A stretch of DNA of 5,019 nt, from positions 3,142-8,160 of the forward strand of contig PLST01000216.1 of assembly GCA_003164255.1 (NCBI GenBank), written 5' to 3'. Source of the DNA: Acidobacteriaceae bacterium (GTDB lineage Bacteria > Acidobacteriota > Terriglobia > Terriglobales > Acidobacteriaceae). Positions 1 to 5,019 of this stretch are shown here, piece by piece. The position numbers and the translations under genes were made by a program. The notes beneath the pieces are model-generated. The model saw nothing but the letters and a program-made list of their open reading frames with translations. It made no database searches and was not told where the DNA came from. How positions within the stretch are numbered: the first letter of the stretch is position 1; each line of letters begins with the position of its first letter.

Positions 1-149
1 GGCGGAATCCCCATACCGAGCAGCGCAGGAAACGAGAGGAATGAGCCGCCACCCGCAATGGCGTTGAGCACTCCGGCCAGAAACGCAGCCACCACCAGCC
101 AGACAAAGTGCCAGTCAATGGTTGCGGGGAAAAGAGAGGAAAGGACCAT
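1..149 (-). CDS. TauE/SafE-family sulfite/anion exporter, N-terminal part (cut by window edge)
   Basis: Reading the minus strand from ATG at 149-147 gives 49 codons with no stop before the window edge. The peptide starts MVLSSLFPATIDWHFVWLVV and then carries AGVLNAIAGGGSFLSFPALL at about residues 25-44. The asparagine followed by a glycine-rich turn and a Ser-Phe-Pro helix is the hallmark first-helix region of the TauE/SafE (formerly DUF81) family. These are inner-membrane proteins of about 250 residues thought to export sulfite, sulfoacetate or other small organic anions; the substrate here cannot be told. The gene is divergent from the phosphatase gene at 266. No Shine-Dalgarno is seen before this ATG, and the frame stays open upstream at least to a TTG at 239-237, so a longer N-terminus is possible. 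Family signature and hydrophobicity both begin right after the chosen ATG, which favours it. The family call is firm; the start is less so. Confidence 0.85.
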   Translation of the reverse strand, partial: MVLSSLFPATIDWHFVWLVVAAFLAGVLNAIAGGGSFLSFPALLGMGIP

Positions 150-156
150 CCGGATT

Positions 157-162
157 ATTGTA
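157..162 (-). promoter_or_regulatory. possible -10 box (TACAAT) of the TauE/SafE gene
   Basis: On the minus strand TACAAT (5 of 6 to the sigma-70 consensus) lies seven bases before the ATG at 149, so transcription could begin at or next to the start codon and give a leaderless mRNA. This would agree with the missing Shine-Dalgarno. No convincing -35 hexamer is found 16-18 bases upstream, so the call is weak. The rest of the divergent gap (150-265) shows no other clear site. Confidence 0.25.
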
Positions 163-265
163 GTGGCCGCCGCAGAGAACCCCACGCAAAGCGCCACCCA
201 ATTGCGTTCGGCACCTCGCCAAAAAACTTCTATCCTCAACAGAACCAACCGAGTATTCTCTTCAC

Positions 266-2365
266 ATGCCAAGGCTTCCCCGCCGTTTTCCGCACCTTGT
301 AGGGCTTGTTCTCGCCATCGCTGCCTCGCCTCTTGCTTTGCACGCTGCCACGCCCTCACAAGCTGCACCCGCCCAAAGCCCGGCGCTCGCCATCGATGGA
401 TTGGGCAAAGGCGTGACACCGCTTGGCGGACCCTGGCAGTTCCACCTGGGAGATGATGCGTCCTTCGCCCTGCCCCAGACGGCCGACGCCACCGGCCTGC
501 AGGGATGGGAAGCGCTGAGTCCGGACGCGACCTGGGGCGCCCAAGGTCATCCCGCCTACACCGGCTATGGCTGGTACCGCAAGCACCTCCACCTGACCAC
601 ATCGCCCGGCGCAGAGCCAGACATCGCGATGCTCATCCGCCATATCGACGACGCCTACGAGATTTACTGGAACGGCAAGCTGGTAGGCCATTACGGCACC
701 ATGCCGCCCAACTCATCGTATCTGTGGACCCCGCCGCCGCAGACATTTGGACTGGGACCGATCCGAGACGGTGTACTGGCTTTGCGCGTGTGGAAAGCGC
801 CGCTGAACTCCTTTGACACCGATCAGCTGGGCGGGCTCAACTATGCGCCCGTAATCGGCAGCCCCAGTGCAATTACGGCCCTCAAGGCGCAGTCGGACTA
901 CTCATGGCTGCGCAGCCGCCAATATACGTTCGGACTGACTTCGCTCTATGTCCTGGTGGCGTTGCTTGGTCTGCTTGCCTGGTTGCGCAACCGTTCGCAG
1001 AACGTACTGCTGTGGCTCGCGGTCTTTTGCGCCGCGCCTCCAACCTCCACGTTTCTTGTAGGCCTGCGCCTTCCTTTTACCTACAACTTTGCGCTTGGCT
1101 GGCTGCAGCCGGTTCTGGCCATTCAGGATATTGGTCTCTGGTTCCTGCTCCTCTATCTCCTCAAGCTCAATGAGGTCGGATGGCTCTACCGACTTACGCG
1201 CATTATTGCCATTGTCAGCATCGTCTCCGCATCGCTTGACGGCTTGCTCACGCTGAACGACTGGAGCGATCCGCGCATCACCATGTGGGCGCAGATCGCA
1301 GACGCCACGCTCACCTTGATCTTCACGGTGCTTGAGGCTTATCCGTTACTGCTGGTGGGCATGGCGCTGCGCAAGAAGCTCGACCTGTCAACATGGCTTC
1401 TTGCGATTGCAGCCTTCATCGCCGAAATGCTCTCCGTGGTCCGCATCGCGGTTGAACAAGGCAGCCGCTATACCCACTGGACCATCGGGAACAAGTTGAC
1501 GGCACCACTGTTTACCATCAACGGAAACGTCTTCATTCCACAGACGATCACCAACTCGCTGCTGCTGCTGGCAATCATCTACGCTGCCTACCGCTATGTC
1601 CGCGATGCGATTCACCGCCAGGGCGCACTGGAACAGGAGTTCAAGAGCGCCCGCGAGCTTCAGCAGGTTCTCATTCCAGATGTGCTGCCGGAGTTGCCGG
1701 GCTTCGCTGTGACCAGCGCCTATCGCCCGGCGCAGGAGGTGGGCGGCGACTTCTTCCAGATCATTCCCCTCGAGGGCGAGAGCGCGGGGTCCACGATGAT
1801 TCTGCTTGGCGACGTCAGCGGCAAAGGCCTTAGGGCCGCCATGACGGTGTCGCTGATCGTCGGCGCAACGCGCACGCTTGCCAAGTTTGCGCCCAATCCA
1901 GCCGAACTGCTTTCTGAACTCAACACACGCTTATTCGGCCGCATGCAGTTCGGCTTTACCACCTGCCTGGCAATGCGCCTTTCGCCCGATGGCCGTTGCA
2001 CCATCGCCAGCGCCGGACACCCCGCGCCCTTCCTCAATCAGCACGAGCTCGACCTGCCCGGCGCGCTTCCACTCGGTGTTGTTGCTGACGCTGTGTACAA
2101 AGAGACAACCGTCAACCTGGGCGAGGGCGACCACTTCGCGCTTTATACCGACGGCCTCCTTGAAGCGCGCAGCCCGAGCGGAGAGATCTTCAGTTTCGCG
2201 CGGCTCGACGCACTGTTTTCGTCGCGGCCCAACGCGGACCAGGCGACGCAGGCCGCTGTCGACTTCGGCCAGGACGACGACATTACCGTGCTCACGCTCA
2301 CGCGACTGGCAACCGGTCAGAGGGCGTCCACCGCGCTCAGCACACCCGGCTTCGCACCTGCTTGA
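266..2365 (+). CDS. membrane sensor PP2C-type phosphatase (SpoIIE/RsbU family) with extracytoplasmic sugar-binding-like domain
   Basis: The 699-residue product probably dephosphorylates a serine or threonine on an anti-sigma antagonist or similar partner, in response to a signal sensed outside the cytoplasm. Residues 1-28 look like a signal peptide (Arg-rich start, hydrophobic core, ALHA/A cleavage). Residues about 45-200 resemble the galactose-binding-like N-domain of family 2 glycosidases (GPWQFHLGDD, GYGWYRKHL, YWNGKLVGHYG). About seven hydrophobic helices follow (near 222-241, 246-265, 282-300, 309-329, 343-366, 374-394, 425-445), so it resembles 7TM-DISM receptors. A short linker with ARELQQVLIP (462-471) leads to the SpoIIE domain: EVGGDFF (491-497), LLGDVSGKG (513-521), ASAGHPAP (581-588), LYTDGLLEAR (626-635) and QDDDITVLTL (669-678). 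The metal-binding aspartates expected for the family (D495, D516, D629, D671/672) are present, so it should be active. No clear Shine-Dalgarno precedes the ATG; the signal peptide supports this start. The partner protein is not encoded nearby. Confidence 0.9.
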   Translation: MPRLPRRFPHLVGLVLAIAASPLALHAATPSQAAPAQSPALAIDGLGKGVTPLGGPWQFHLGDDASFALPQTADATGLQGWEALSPDATWGAQGHPAYTGYGWYRKHLHLTTSPGAEPDIAMLIRHIDDAYEIYWNGKLVGHYGTMPPNSSYLWTPPPQTFGLGPIRDGVLALRVWKAPLNSFDTDQLGGLNYAPVIGSPSAITALKAQSDYSWLRSRQYTFGLTSLYVLVALLGLLAWLRNRSQNVLLWLAVFCAAPPTSTFLVGLRLPFTYNFALGWLQPVLAIQDIGLWFLLLYLLKLNEVGWLYRLTRIIAIVSIVSASLDGLLTLNDWSDPRITMWAQIADATLTLIFTVLEAYPLLLVGMALRKKLDLSTWLLAIAAFIAEMLSVVRIAVEQGSRYTHWTIGNKLTAPLFTINGNVFIPQTITNSLLLLAIIYAAYRYVRDAIHRQGALEQEFKSARELQQVLIPDVLPELPGFAVTSAYRPAQEVGGDFFQIIPLEGESAGSTMILLGDVSGKGLRAAMTVSLIVGATRTLAKFAPNPAELLSELNTRLFGRMQFGFTTCLAMRLSPDGRCTIASAGHPAPFLNQHELDLPGALPLGVVADAVYKETTVNLGEGDHFALYTDGLLEARSPSGEIFSFARLDALFSSRPNADQATQAAVDFGQDDDITVLTLTRLATGQRASTALSTPGFAPA

Positions 2366-2390
2366 GGGTGGGAAGCCACTATTGAAGTTG

Positions 2391-2480
2391 CAGTATATTG
2401 TTGAAAAATAATAAGATAACTTCTTCTTCTAAATATTAGCGTTTTACACTCATATTTTATGAATCAAATGTGCTATAGTT
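2391..2480. other. AT-rich regulatory stretch upstream of hsp20
   Basis: Only 21 of 90 bases are G or C (about 23%), whereas the flanking genes are clearly GC-rich. It starts 25 bases after the phosphatase stop codon and contains a CTTCTTCTTCT tract (2420-2430), an inverted repeat GAAGTT (2384-2389) / AACTTC (2418-2423) whose left arm lies just outside, and a short palindrome TCATA-TTT-TATGA (2450-2462). Such a segment would bend and melt easily and fits an UP-element or regulator-binding zone for a stress promoter. No recognisable CIRCE or HspR operator is present. Confidence 0.5.
2471..2479 (+). promoter_or_regulatory. candidate extended -10 promoter of hsp20
   Basis: TGCTATAGT contains TATAGT (5 of 6 to TATAAT) preceded by TG and one base, the extended -10 arrangement that can work with a poor -35. 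The best hexamer 17 bases upstream (CATATT) is weak. Transcription would start near 2486 and give a leader of roughly 70 bases. A sigma-32-like CTTGAA/CCCCAT pair is not seen. Position just downstream of the AT-rich block and upstream of hsp20 supports the call. Confidence 0.45.
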
Positions 2481-2498
2481 TCATCAGATTGGTTGAGT

Positions 2499-2518
2499 GG
2501 CTGGCCCAACGGCCCGCC
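2499..2518 (+). promoter_or_regulatory. GC-rich hairpin in hsp20 leader
   Basis: GGC-T-GGCC, loop CAAC, GGCC-C-GCC: seven GC pairs with one T/C mismatch and a four-base loop. It lies between the candidate transcription start and the ribosome-binding site. There is no T-tract, so it is not an intrinsic terminator. It could stabilise the mRNA or take part in a temperature-responsive leader, but it does not itself cover the Shine-Dalgarno. Confidence 0.4.
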
Positions 2519-2540
2519 CGACCATCAAGAATCCATCACT

Positions 2541-2546
2541 GGAGGA
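2541..2546 (+). promoter_or_regulatory. ribosome-binding site of hsp20
   Basis: GGAGGA lies eight bases before the ATG at 2555. It decides the start: an in-frame ATG at 2459 would extend the protein by 32 residues but has no Shine-Dalgarno, sits in the AT-rich promoter zone, and encodes sequence unlike the family. TCCA (2532-2535) can pair with TGGA (2540-2543) around a TCAC loop and partly cover the site. Confidence 0.85.
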
Positions 2547-2554
2547 CAATTTCC

Positions 2555-2995
2555 ATGGCTATTACTCGTTGGGACCCATTCCGTGAAGTCGTAGCATTGC
2601 AGAATCGCGTGAACTCGTTGTTCCGCGACATGAACGAAACCGACAGCCCGTTGACGACGGCTGCTTTTGTGCCGGCCGTCGATGTGTATGAGGACGAGAA
2701 GAAAGTGATGCTGAAGCTCGAAGTGCCCGGCATCGACCAGAAGGATCTTGACGTGAGCGTCGAGAACAACACGCTCACCGTGAAGGGCGAGCGCAAGTTT
2801 GAGAGCGAGGAGAAGGAAGAGAACTTCCATCGCATCGAGCGCCGTTACGGCAGCTTCTTCCGCGCCTTCACGCTTCCTTCAACGGTGGACACCGAGCATG
2901 TGCAGGCGAGCTACAATGCAGGCGTGTTGAAGCTGGAGCTGGCCAAGAAGCCCGAGGCCCAGCCAAAGCAGATCAAGATCAACGTGGCTGCGTAA
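2555..2995 (+). CDS. small heat-shock protein, Hsp20/alpha-crystallin family
   Basis: The 146-residue product is an ATP-independent cytoplasmic holdase that binds unfolding proteins and passes them to DnaK and ClpB. It begins with the WDPFREV type N-terminus common in bacterial class A Hsp20 proteins. The alpha-crystallin domain spans about residues 39-132: PAVDVYEDEKKVMLKLEVPG (40-59), ERRYGSFFRAFTLP (95-108) and the conserved NAGVLKLEL (121-129). A C-terminal I-x-I anchor, I140-K-I142, sits near the end and in this family docks onto neighbouring subunits of the oligomer. Length is normal and no defect is seen. The start at 2555 is set by GGAGGA eight bases upstream. It has its own AT-rich promoter region and is followed by a hairpin terminator, with clpB 183 bases downstream on the same strand. 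Confidence 0.96.
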   Translation: MAITRWDPFREVVALQNRVNSLFRDMNETDSPLTTAAFVPAVDVYEDEKKVMLKLEVPGIDQKDLDVSVENNTLTVKGERKFESEEKEENFHRIERRYGSFFRAFTLPSTVDTEHVQASYNAGVLKLELAKKPEAQPKQIKINVAA

Positions 2996-2998
2996 GAG

Positions 2999-3023
2999 CA
3001 GTGAACAGTGGACAGTGGTCAGT
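2999..3023 (+). repeat. heptamer repeat array, left arm (CAGTGAA/CAGTGGA/CAGTGGT/CAGT)
   Basis: Three 7-base units, CAGTGAA, CAGTGGA and CAGTGGT, and a partial fourth (CAGT) run in tandem, starting three bases after the hsp20 stop codon. They are the reverse complement of the array at 3139-3173: CAGTGAACAGTGG (2999-3011) is complementary to 3144-3156, and TCAGTT (3019-3024) to 3138-3143, with one extra heptamer on this side. The two arrays can therefore fold back on each other around the terminator hairpin. Confidence 0.85.
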
Positions 3024-3031
3024 TTTCCACG

Positions 3032-3061
3032 GGCCGGAGGGAAGAAACGATCCCTCCGGCC
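3032..3061 (+). terminator. hairpin terminator after hsp20
   Basis: GGCCGGAGGGA (3032-3042) pairs perfectly with TCCCTCCGGCC (3051-3061) around the eight-base loop AGAAACGA. Eleven GC-rich pairs 36 bases after the hsp20 stop fit a terminator. The following bases (TTATCCG) hold only a short, broken T-tract, so termination may be partial and allow read-through into clpB. Confidence 0.65.
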
Positions 3062-3138
3062 TTATCCGTAAACACTGAAAAGCAATTCGCAGCGCAAGGT
3101 GCTTAACATCAAAAATGGTGGGTGTGCATTTGTTCTTA

Positions 3139-3173
3139 ACTGACCACTGTTCACTGACCACTGACCACTGAGG
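3139..3173 (+). repeat. heptamer repeat array, right arm (ACTGACC type, five units)
   Basis: Five exact 7-base periods: ACTGACC, ACTGTTC, ACTGACC, ACTGACC, ACTGAGG. The array ends five bases before the clpB start codon and is inverted relative to 2999-3023. The gap between the arms (3024-3138) holds the terminator and about 75 bases in which no other clear element is seen, including no convincing clpB promoter; TTAACA at 3103-3108 resembles a -35 but has no matching -10. Similar heptamer tandems are known as intergenic short repeats in several bacterial groups. Confidence 0.88.
3170..3173 (+). promoter_or_regulatory. ribosome-binding site of clpB inside the last repeat unit
   Basis: GAGG lies five bases before the ATG at 3179. 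It is made by the divergent last unit of the heptamer array (ACTGAGG instead of ACTGACC), so the repeat itself supplies the ribosome-binding site. Confidence 0.65.
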
Positions 3174-3178
3174 TATTC

Positions 3179-5019
3179 ATGGCGATACGCGGAGACAAAT
3201 TTACGGTGAAGTCGCAGCAGGCGATTCAGCTGGCGCAGGAGCACGCCGCGGAGCTCGGCAATCCCGAGATGCAGCCGGTGCACCTGTTGCTGGCGCTGCT
3301 TGAGGACCGCGAGGGCGTAATTCCCTCGGTGCTTGAGAAGATTGGTGTGCCTACGGAGCGGCTGGAGAGCGATCTGCACGGGATCGAGGACAAACTGCCT
3401 CGCGTTTCCGGTTCGGCCGCGCAGCCGGGCCTGAGCTCCGCCCTCAACAAGGCGCTGGACCAGGCGTTCAAAGAGGCTGCGAACTTCAAGGACGAGTACG
3501 TTTCGACCGAGCACCTGCTTCTGGGCATCGCCAGCCTGAAGAGCGACCCGGCGCGCGAAGCACTGGTGGCGCTGGGCGCAACGCACGAGGCAATCCTGCA
3601 GGCGCTCACGTCCGTCCGCGGATCGCAACGCGTGACCGACCAGAATCCGGAAGGCAAATTCCAGGCCCTCGAAAAATACGCCAAAGATCTCACTGAACTC
3701 GCGCGCCGCGGCAAGCTCGACCCCGTCATCGGCCGCGACGAAGAAATTCGCCGCGTGATCCAGGTCCTCAGCCGCCGCACAAAGAACAATCCCGTCCTCA
3801 TTGGCGAACCCGGCGTGGGCAAAACTGCCATCGTCGAAGGCCTCGCCCGACGCATCGTCTCAGGCGACGTGCCGGAGAGCCTCAAAGACAAGCGCGTCAT
3901 CTCGCTCGACCTCGGCTCCATGCTGGCCGGCGCAAAATACCGCGGCGAGTTTGAAGATCGCCTGAAGGCCGTGCTCAAAGAAATTGACGAAGCCAACGGC
4001 CAGATCATTCTGTTCATCGACGAACTGCACACGCTTGTCGGGGCGGGCGCGGCCGAGGGCGCCATTGACGCCAGCAACATGCTCAAGCCCGCCCTGGCCC
4101 GCGGAGAACTGCGCGCCATTGGCGCCACCACGCTCAACGAATACCGCAAGTACATTGAGAAGGATGCGGCGCTCGAACGGCGATTCCAGATTGTGTACGT
4201 GGGCGAACCGAACGTGGAAGACACGATCGCGATTCTGCGCGGCCTGAAGGAGCGTTACGAGGCGCACCACAATGTGCGCATCAAGGACGCGGCCATTGTT
4301 GCCGCGGCGACACTTTCGCATCGCTACATCAGCGACCGCTTTCTGCCGGACAAGGCCATCGACCTGGTGGACGAGGCTGCCGCTTCGCTGGCCATCCAGA
4401 TCGGCTCAGTGCCGACGGAGATCGATCAGTTGGAGCGCGACGCCACATCCCTCGAAATCGAGCGCGCGGCGTTGAAGCGCGAAACAGACTCGAACAGCCG
4501 CAACCGCATGAAGGAAGTGGAGCGCGAGTTGGCGACCTTGAAGGAGCAGATTACTGCCCTGCGTGCGCGCTGGACCAGGGAGCGCGAAGCCATCAACCGA
4601 GTGGGCGAGTTGAAGAAGAAAATCGAGTCGCTGCGCTTTGAAGCCGAAGAGCAGACCCGCAAGGGACAGCTCGATCGCGCCGCGCAGATCCAGTATGGTG
4701 AACTGCCCAAACTCGAAGCGGAGCTGAAAAAGCTGAATGCCGTGCAGGACGACGCAGGAAAGGAAAGTGCCGGCGTTGCCCGCATGCTGAAAGAAGAGGT
4801 CGACGAGGAAGACATTGCCAAGATCGTGAGCAAGTGGACCGGCATTCCCGTCTCCCGCATGTTGGAGGGCGAAGTGACAAAACTCGTCCAGATGGAAGAC
4901 CGCTTGCGCGAGCGCGTCGTTGGCCAGGATGCCGCGCTGACCGTTGTCGCCAATGCCATCCGCCGTTCACGCGCCGGCCTCAGCGATCCAAAGCGTCCCA
5001 TCGGCAGCTTCATCTTCCT
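3179..5019 (+). CDS. clpB: ClpB protein disaggregase (AAA+ chaperone), first 613 residues, cut by window edge
   Basis: ClpB is a cytoplasmic hexameric ATPase that, with DnaK/DnaJ/GrpE, threads aggregated proteins through its central pore and frees them for refolding. The start MAIRGDKFTVKSQQAIQLAQ fits the family. The N-domain has two Clp-N repeats (about residues 7-55 and 85-140). Ring 1 has Walker A GEPGVGKT (209-216), Walker B ILFIDE (277-282, catalytic E282), sensor-1 GATT (315-318) and arginine fingers R334/R335, all three places beyond their E. coli counterparts. The long M-domain coiled coil (about 412-530) distinguishes ClpB from ClpA and ClpC. Ring 2 starts at WTGIPVSRM (553-561) and VVGQD (580-584); the window ends at RPIGSFIF, just before the second Walker A. 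The usual length is about 860 residues, so roughly 250 are missing. From memory of E. coli ClpB, the link between M-domain and ring 2 is seven residues longer here. Codon choice changes between about 3650 and 4180. No frameshift is seen. Confidence 0.97.
   Translation, partial: MAIRGDKFTVKSQQAIQLAQEHAAELGNPEMQPVHLLLALLEDREGVIPSVLEKIGVPTERLESDLHGIEDKLPRVSGSAAQPGLSSALNKALDQAFKEAANFKDEYVSTEHLLLGIASLKSDPAREALVALGATHEAILQALTSVRGSQRVTDQNPEGKFQALEKYAKDLTELARRGKLDPVIGRDEEIRRVIQVLSRRTKNNPVLIGEPGVGKTAIVEGLARRIVSGDVPESLKDKRVISLDLGSMLAGAKYRGEFEDRLKAVLKEIDEANGQIILFIDELHTLVGAGAAEGAIDASNMLKPALARGELRAIGATTLNEYRKYIEKDAALERRFQIVYVGEPNVEDTIAILRGLKERYEAHHNVRIKDAAIVAAATLSHRYISDRFLPDKAIDLVDEAAASLAIQIGSVPTEIDQLERDATSLEIERAALKRETDSNSRNRMKEVERELATLKEQITALRARWTREREAINRVGELKKKIESLRFEAEEQTRKGQLDRAAQIQYGELPKLEAELKKLNAVQDDAGKESAGVARMLKEEVDEEDIAKIVSKWTGIPVSRMLEGEVTKLVQMEDRLRERVVGQDAALTVVANAIRRSRAGLSDPKRPIGSFIF

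Noticed and set aside
58..456. Plus-strand open frame of 132 codons over the divergent gap
   Set aside because: It overlaps the antisense side of the TauE/SafE gene and the signal-peptide region of the phosphatase gene in another frame, and the peptide is low-complexity without any recognisable motif.
1878..2411. Plus-strand open frame of 177 codons inside the phosphatase gene
   Set aside because: It is an out-of-frame shadow of the SpoIIE domain, Ser/Arg/Pro-rich, with no motif.
2436..2451. CIRCE element suggested by TTAGC and CACTC near each other
   Set aside because: The required inverted TTAGCACTC-N9-GAGTGCTAA arrangement is not present.
2491..2512. HspR-type (HAIR) operator: TTGAGT half-site
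   Set aside because: Only the left half resembles the CTTGAGT box; the expected right half ACTCAAG is absent. The bases are better explained by the leader hairpin.
2459..2554. 32-codon N-terminal extension of hsp20 from ATG 2459
   Set aside because: That ATG has no Shine-Dalgarno and lies before the likely -10 box; the extension is unlike Hsp20 N-termini, while ATG 2555 has GGAGGA at good spacing and yields the usual start.
2999..3173. CRISPR array
   Set aside because: The repeats are contiguous 7-base units in two opposed arms, without 25-40 base repeats or unique spacers and without cas genes.
3226..4224. Long minus-strand open frame (332 codons) opposite clpB
   Set aside because: It lies wholly antisense to a well-conserved ClpB segment, is rich in Ser/Arg as expected from the complement of GC-rich codons, and shows no domain. 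Other minus-strand frames at 3062-3628, 3860-4321, 4426-5013 and 4593-4970 are rejected for the same reason.

Overview
The window reads as a piece of a high-GC bacterial chromosome, most likely from an acidobacterium (Terriglobia-like). That assignment is an inference. It rests on the style of the SpoIIE-type phosphatase, on the hsp20/clpB proteins, and on tandem ACTGACC/CAGTGGT heptamers of a kind I associate with acidobacterial intergenic DNA. No rRNA, tRNA, CRISPR array, insertion sequence or phage gene is visible.

Layout. Bases 1-149 hold the start of a minus-strand gene for a TauE/SafE-family membrane exporter, cut by the window edge. After a short divergent intergenic gap, a large plus-strand gene (266-2365) encodes a membrane-anchored sensor phosphatase: signal peptide, extracytoplasmic sugar-binding-like beta-sandwich, about seven membrane helices, and a cytoplasmic SpoIIE/RsbU PP2C domain. 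Next comes a very AT-rich regulatory stretch (2391-2480, about 23% GC) with an extended -10 promoter candidate and a GC-rich leader hairpin. It leads into a small heat-shock protein gene (hsp20, 2555-2995). The 183-base gap after hsp20 holds two inverted arrays of 7-bp repeats flanking an 11-bp terminator-like hairpin. The window ends inside clpB (3179-5019), just before the Walker A motif of the second ATPase ring.

How the genes fit together. Hsp20 holds unfolding proteins in a refoldable state, and ClpB with DnaK extracts and refolds them, so 2555-5019 is a protein-disaggregation locus. The upstream phosphatase is of the class that controls partner-switching stress responses. Its placement suggests a stress-response neighbourhood, but no anti-sigma factor or antagonist gene is present to prove a link.

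No clearly new biological system is seen. The points most worth a second look are the heptamer repeat structure between hsp20 and clpB (its last unit supplies the clpB ribosome-binding site), a codon-preference block inside clpB, and the sensor architecture of the phosphatase.
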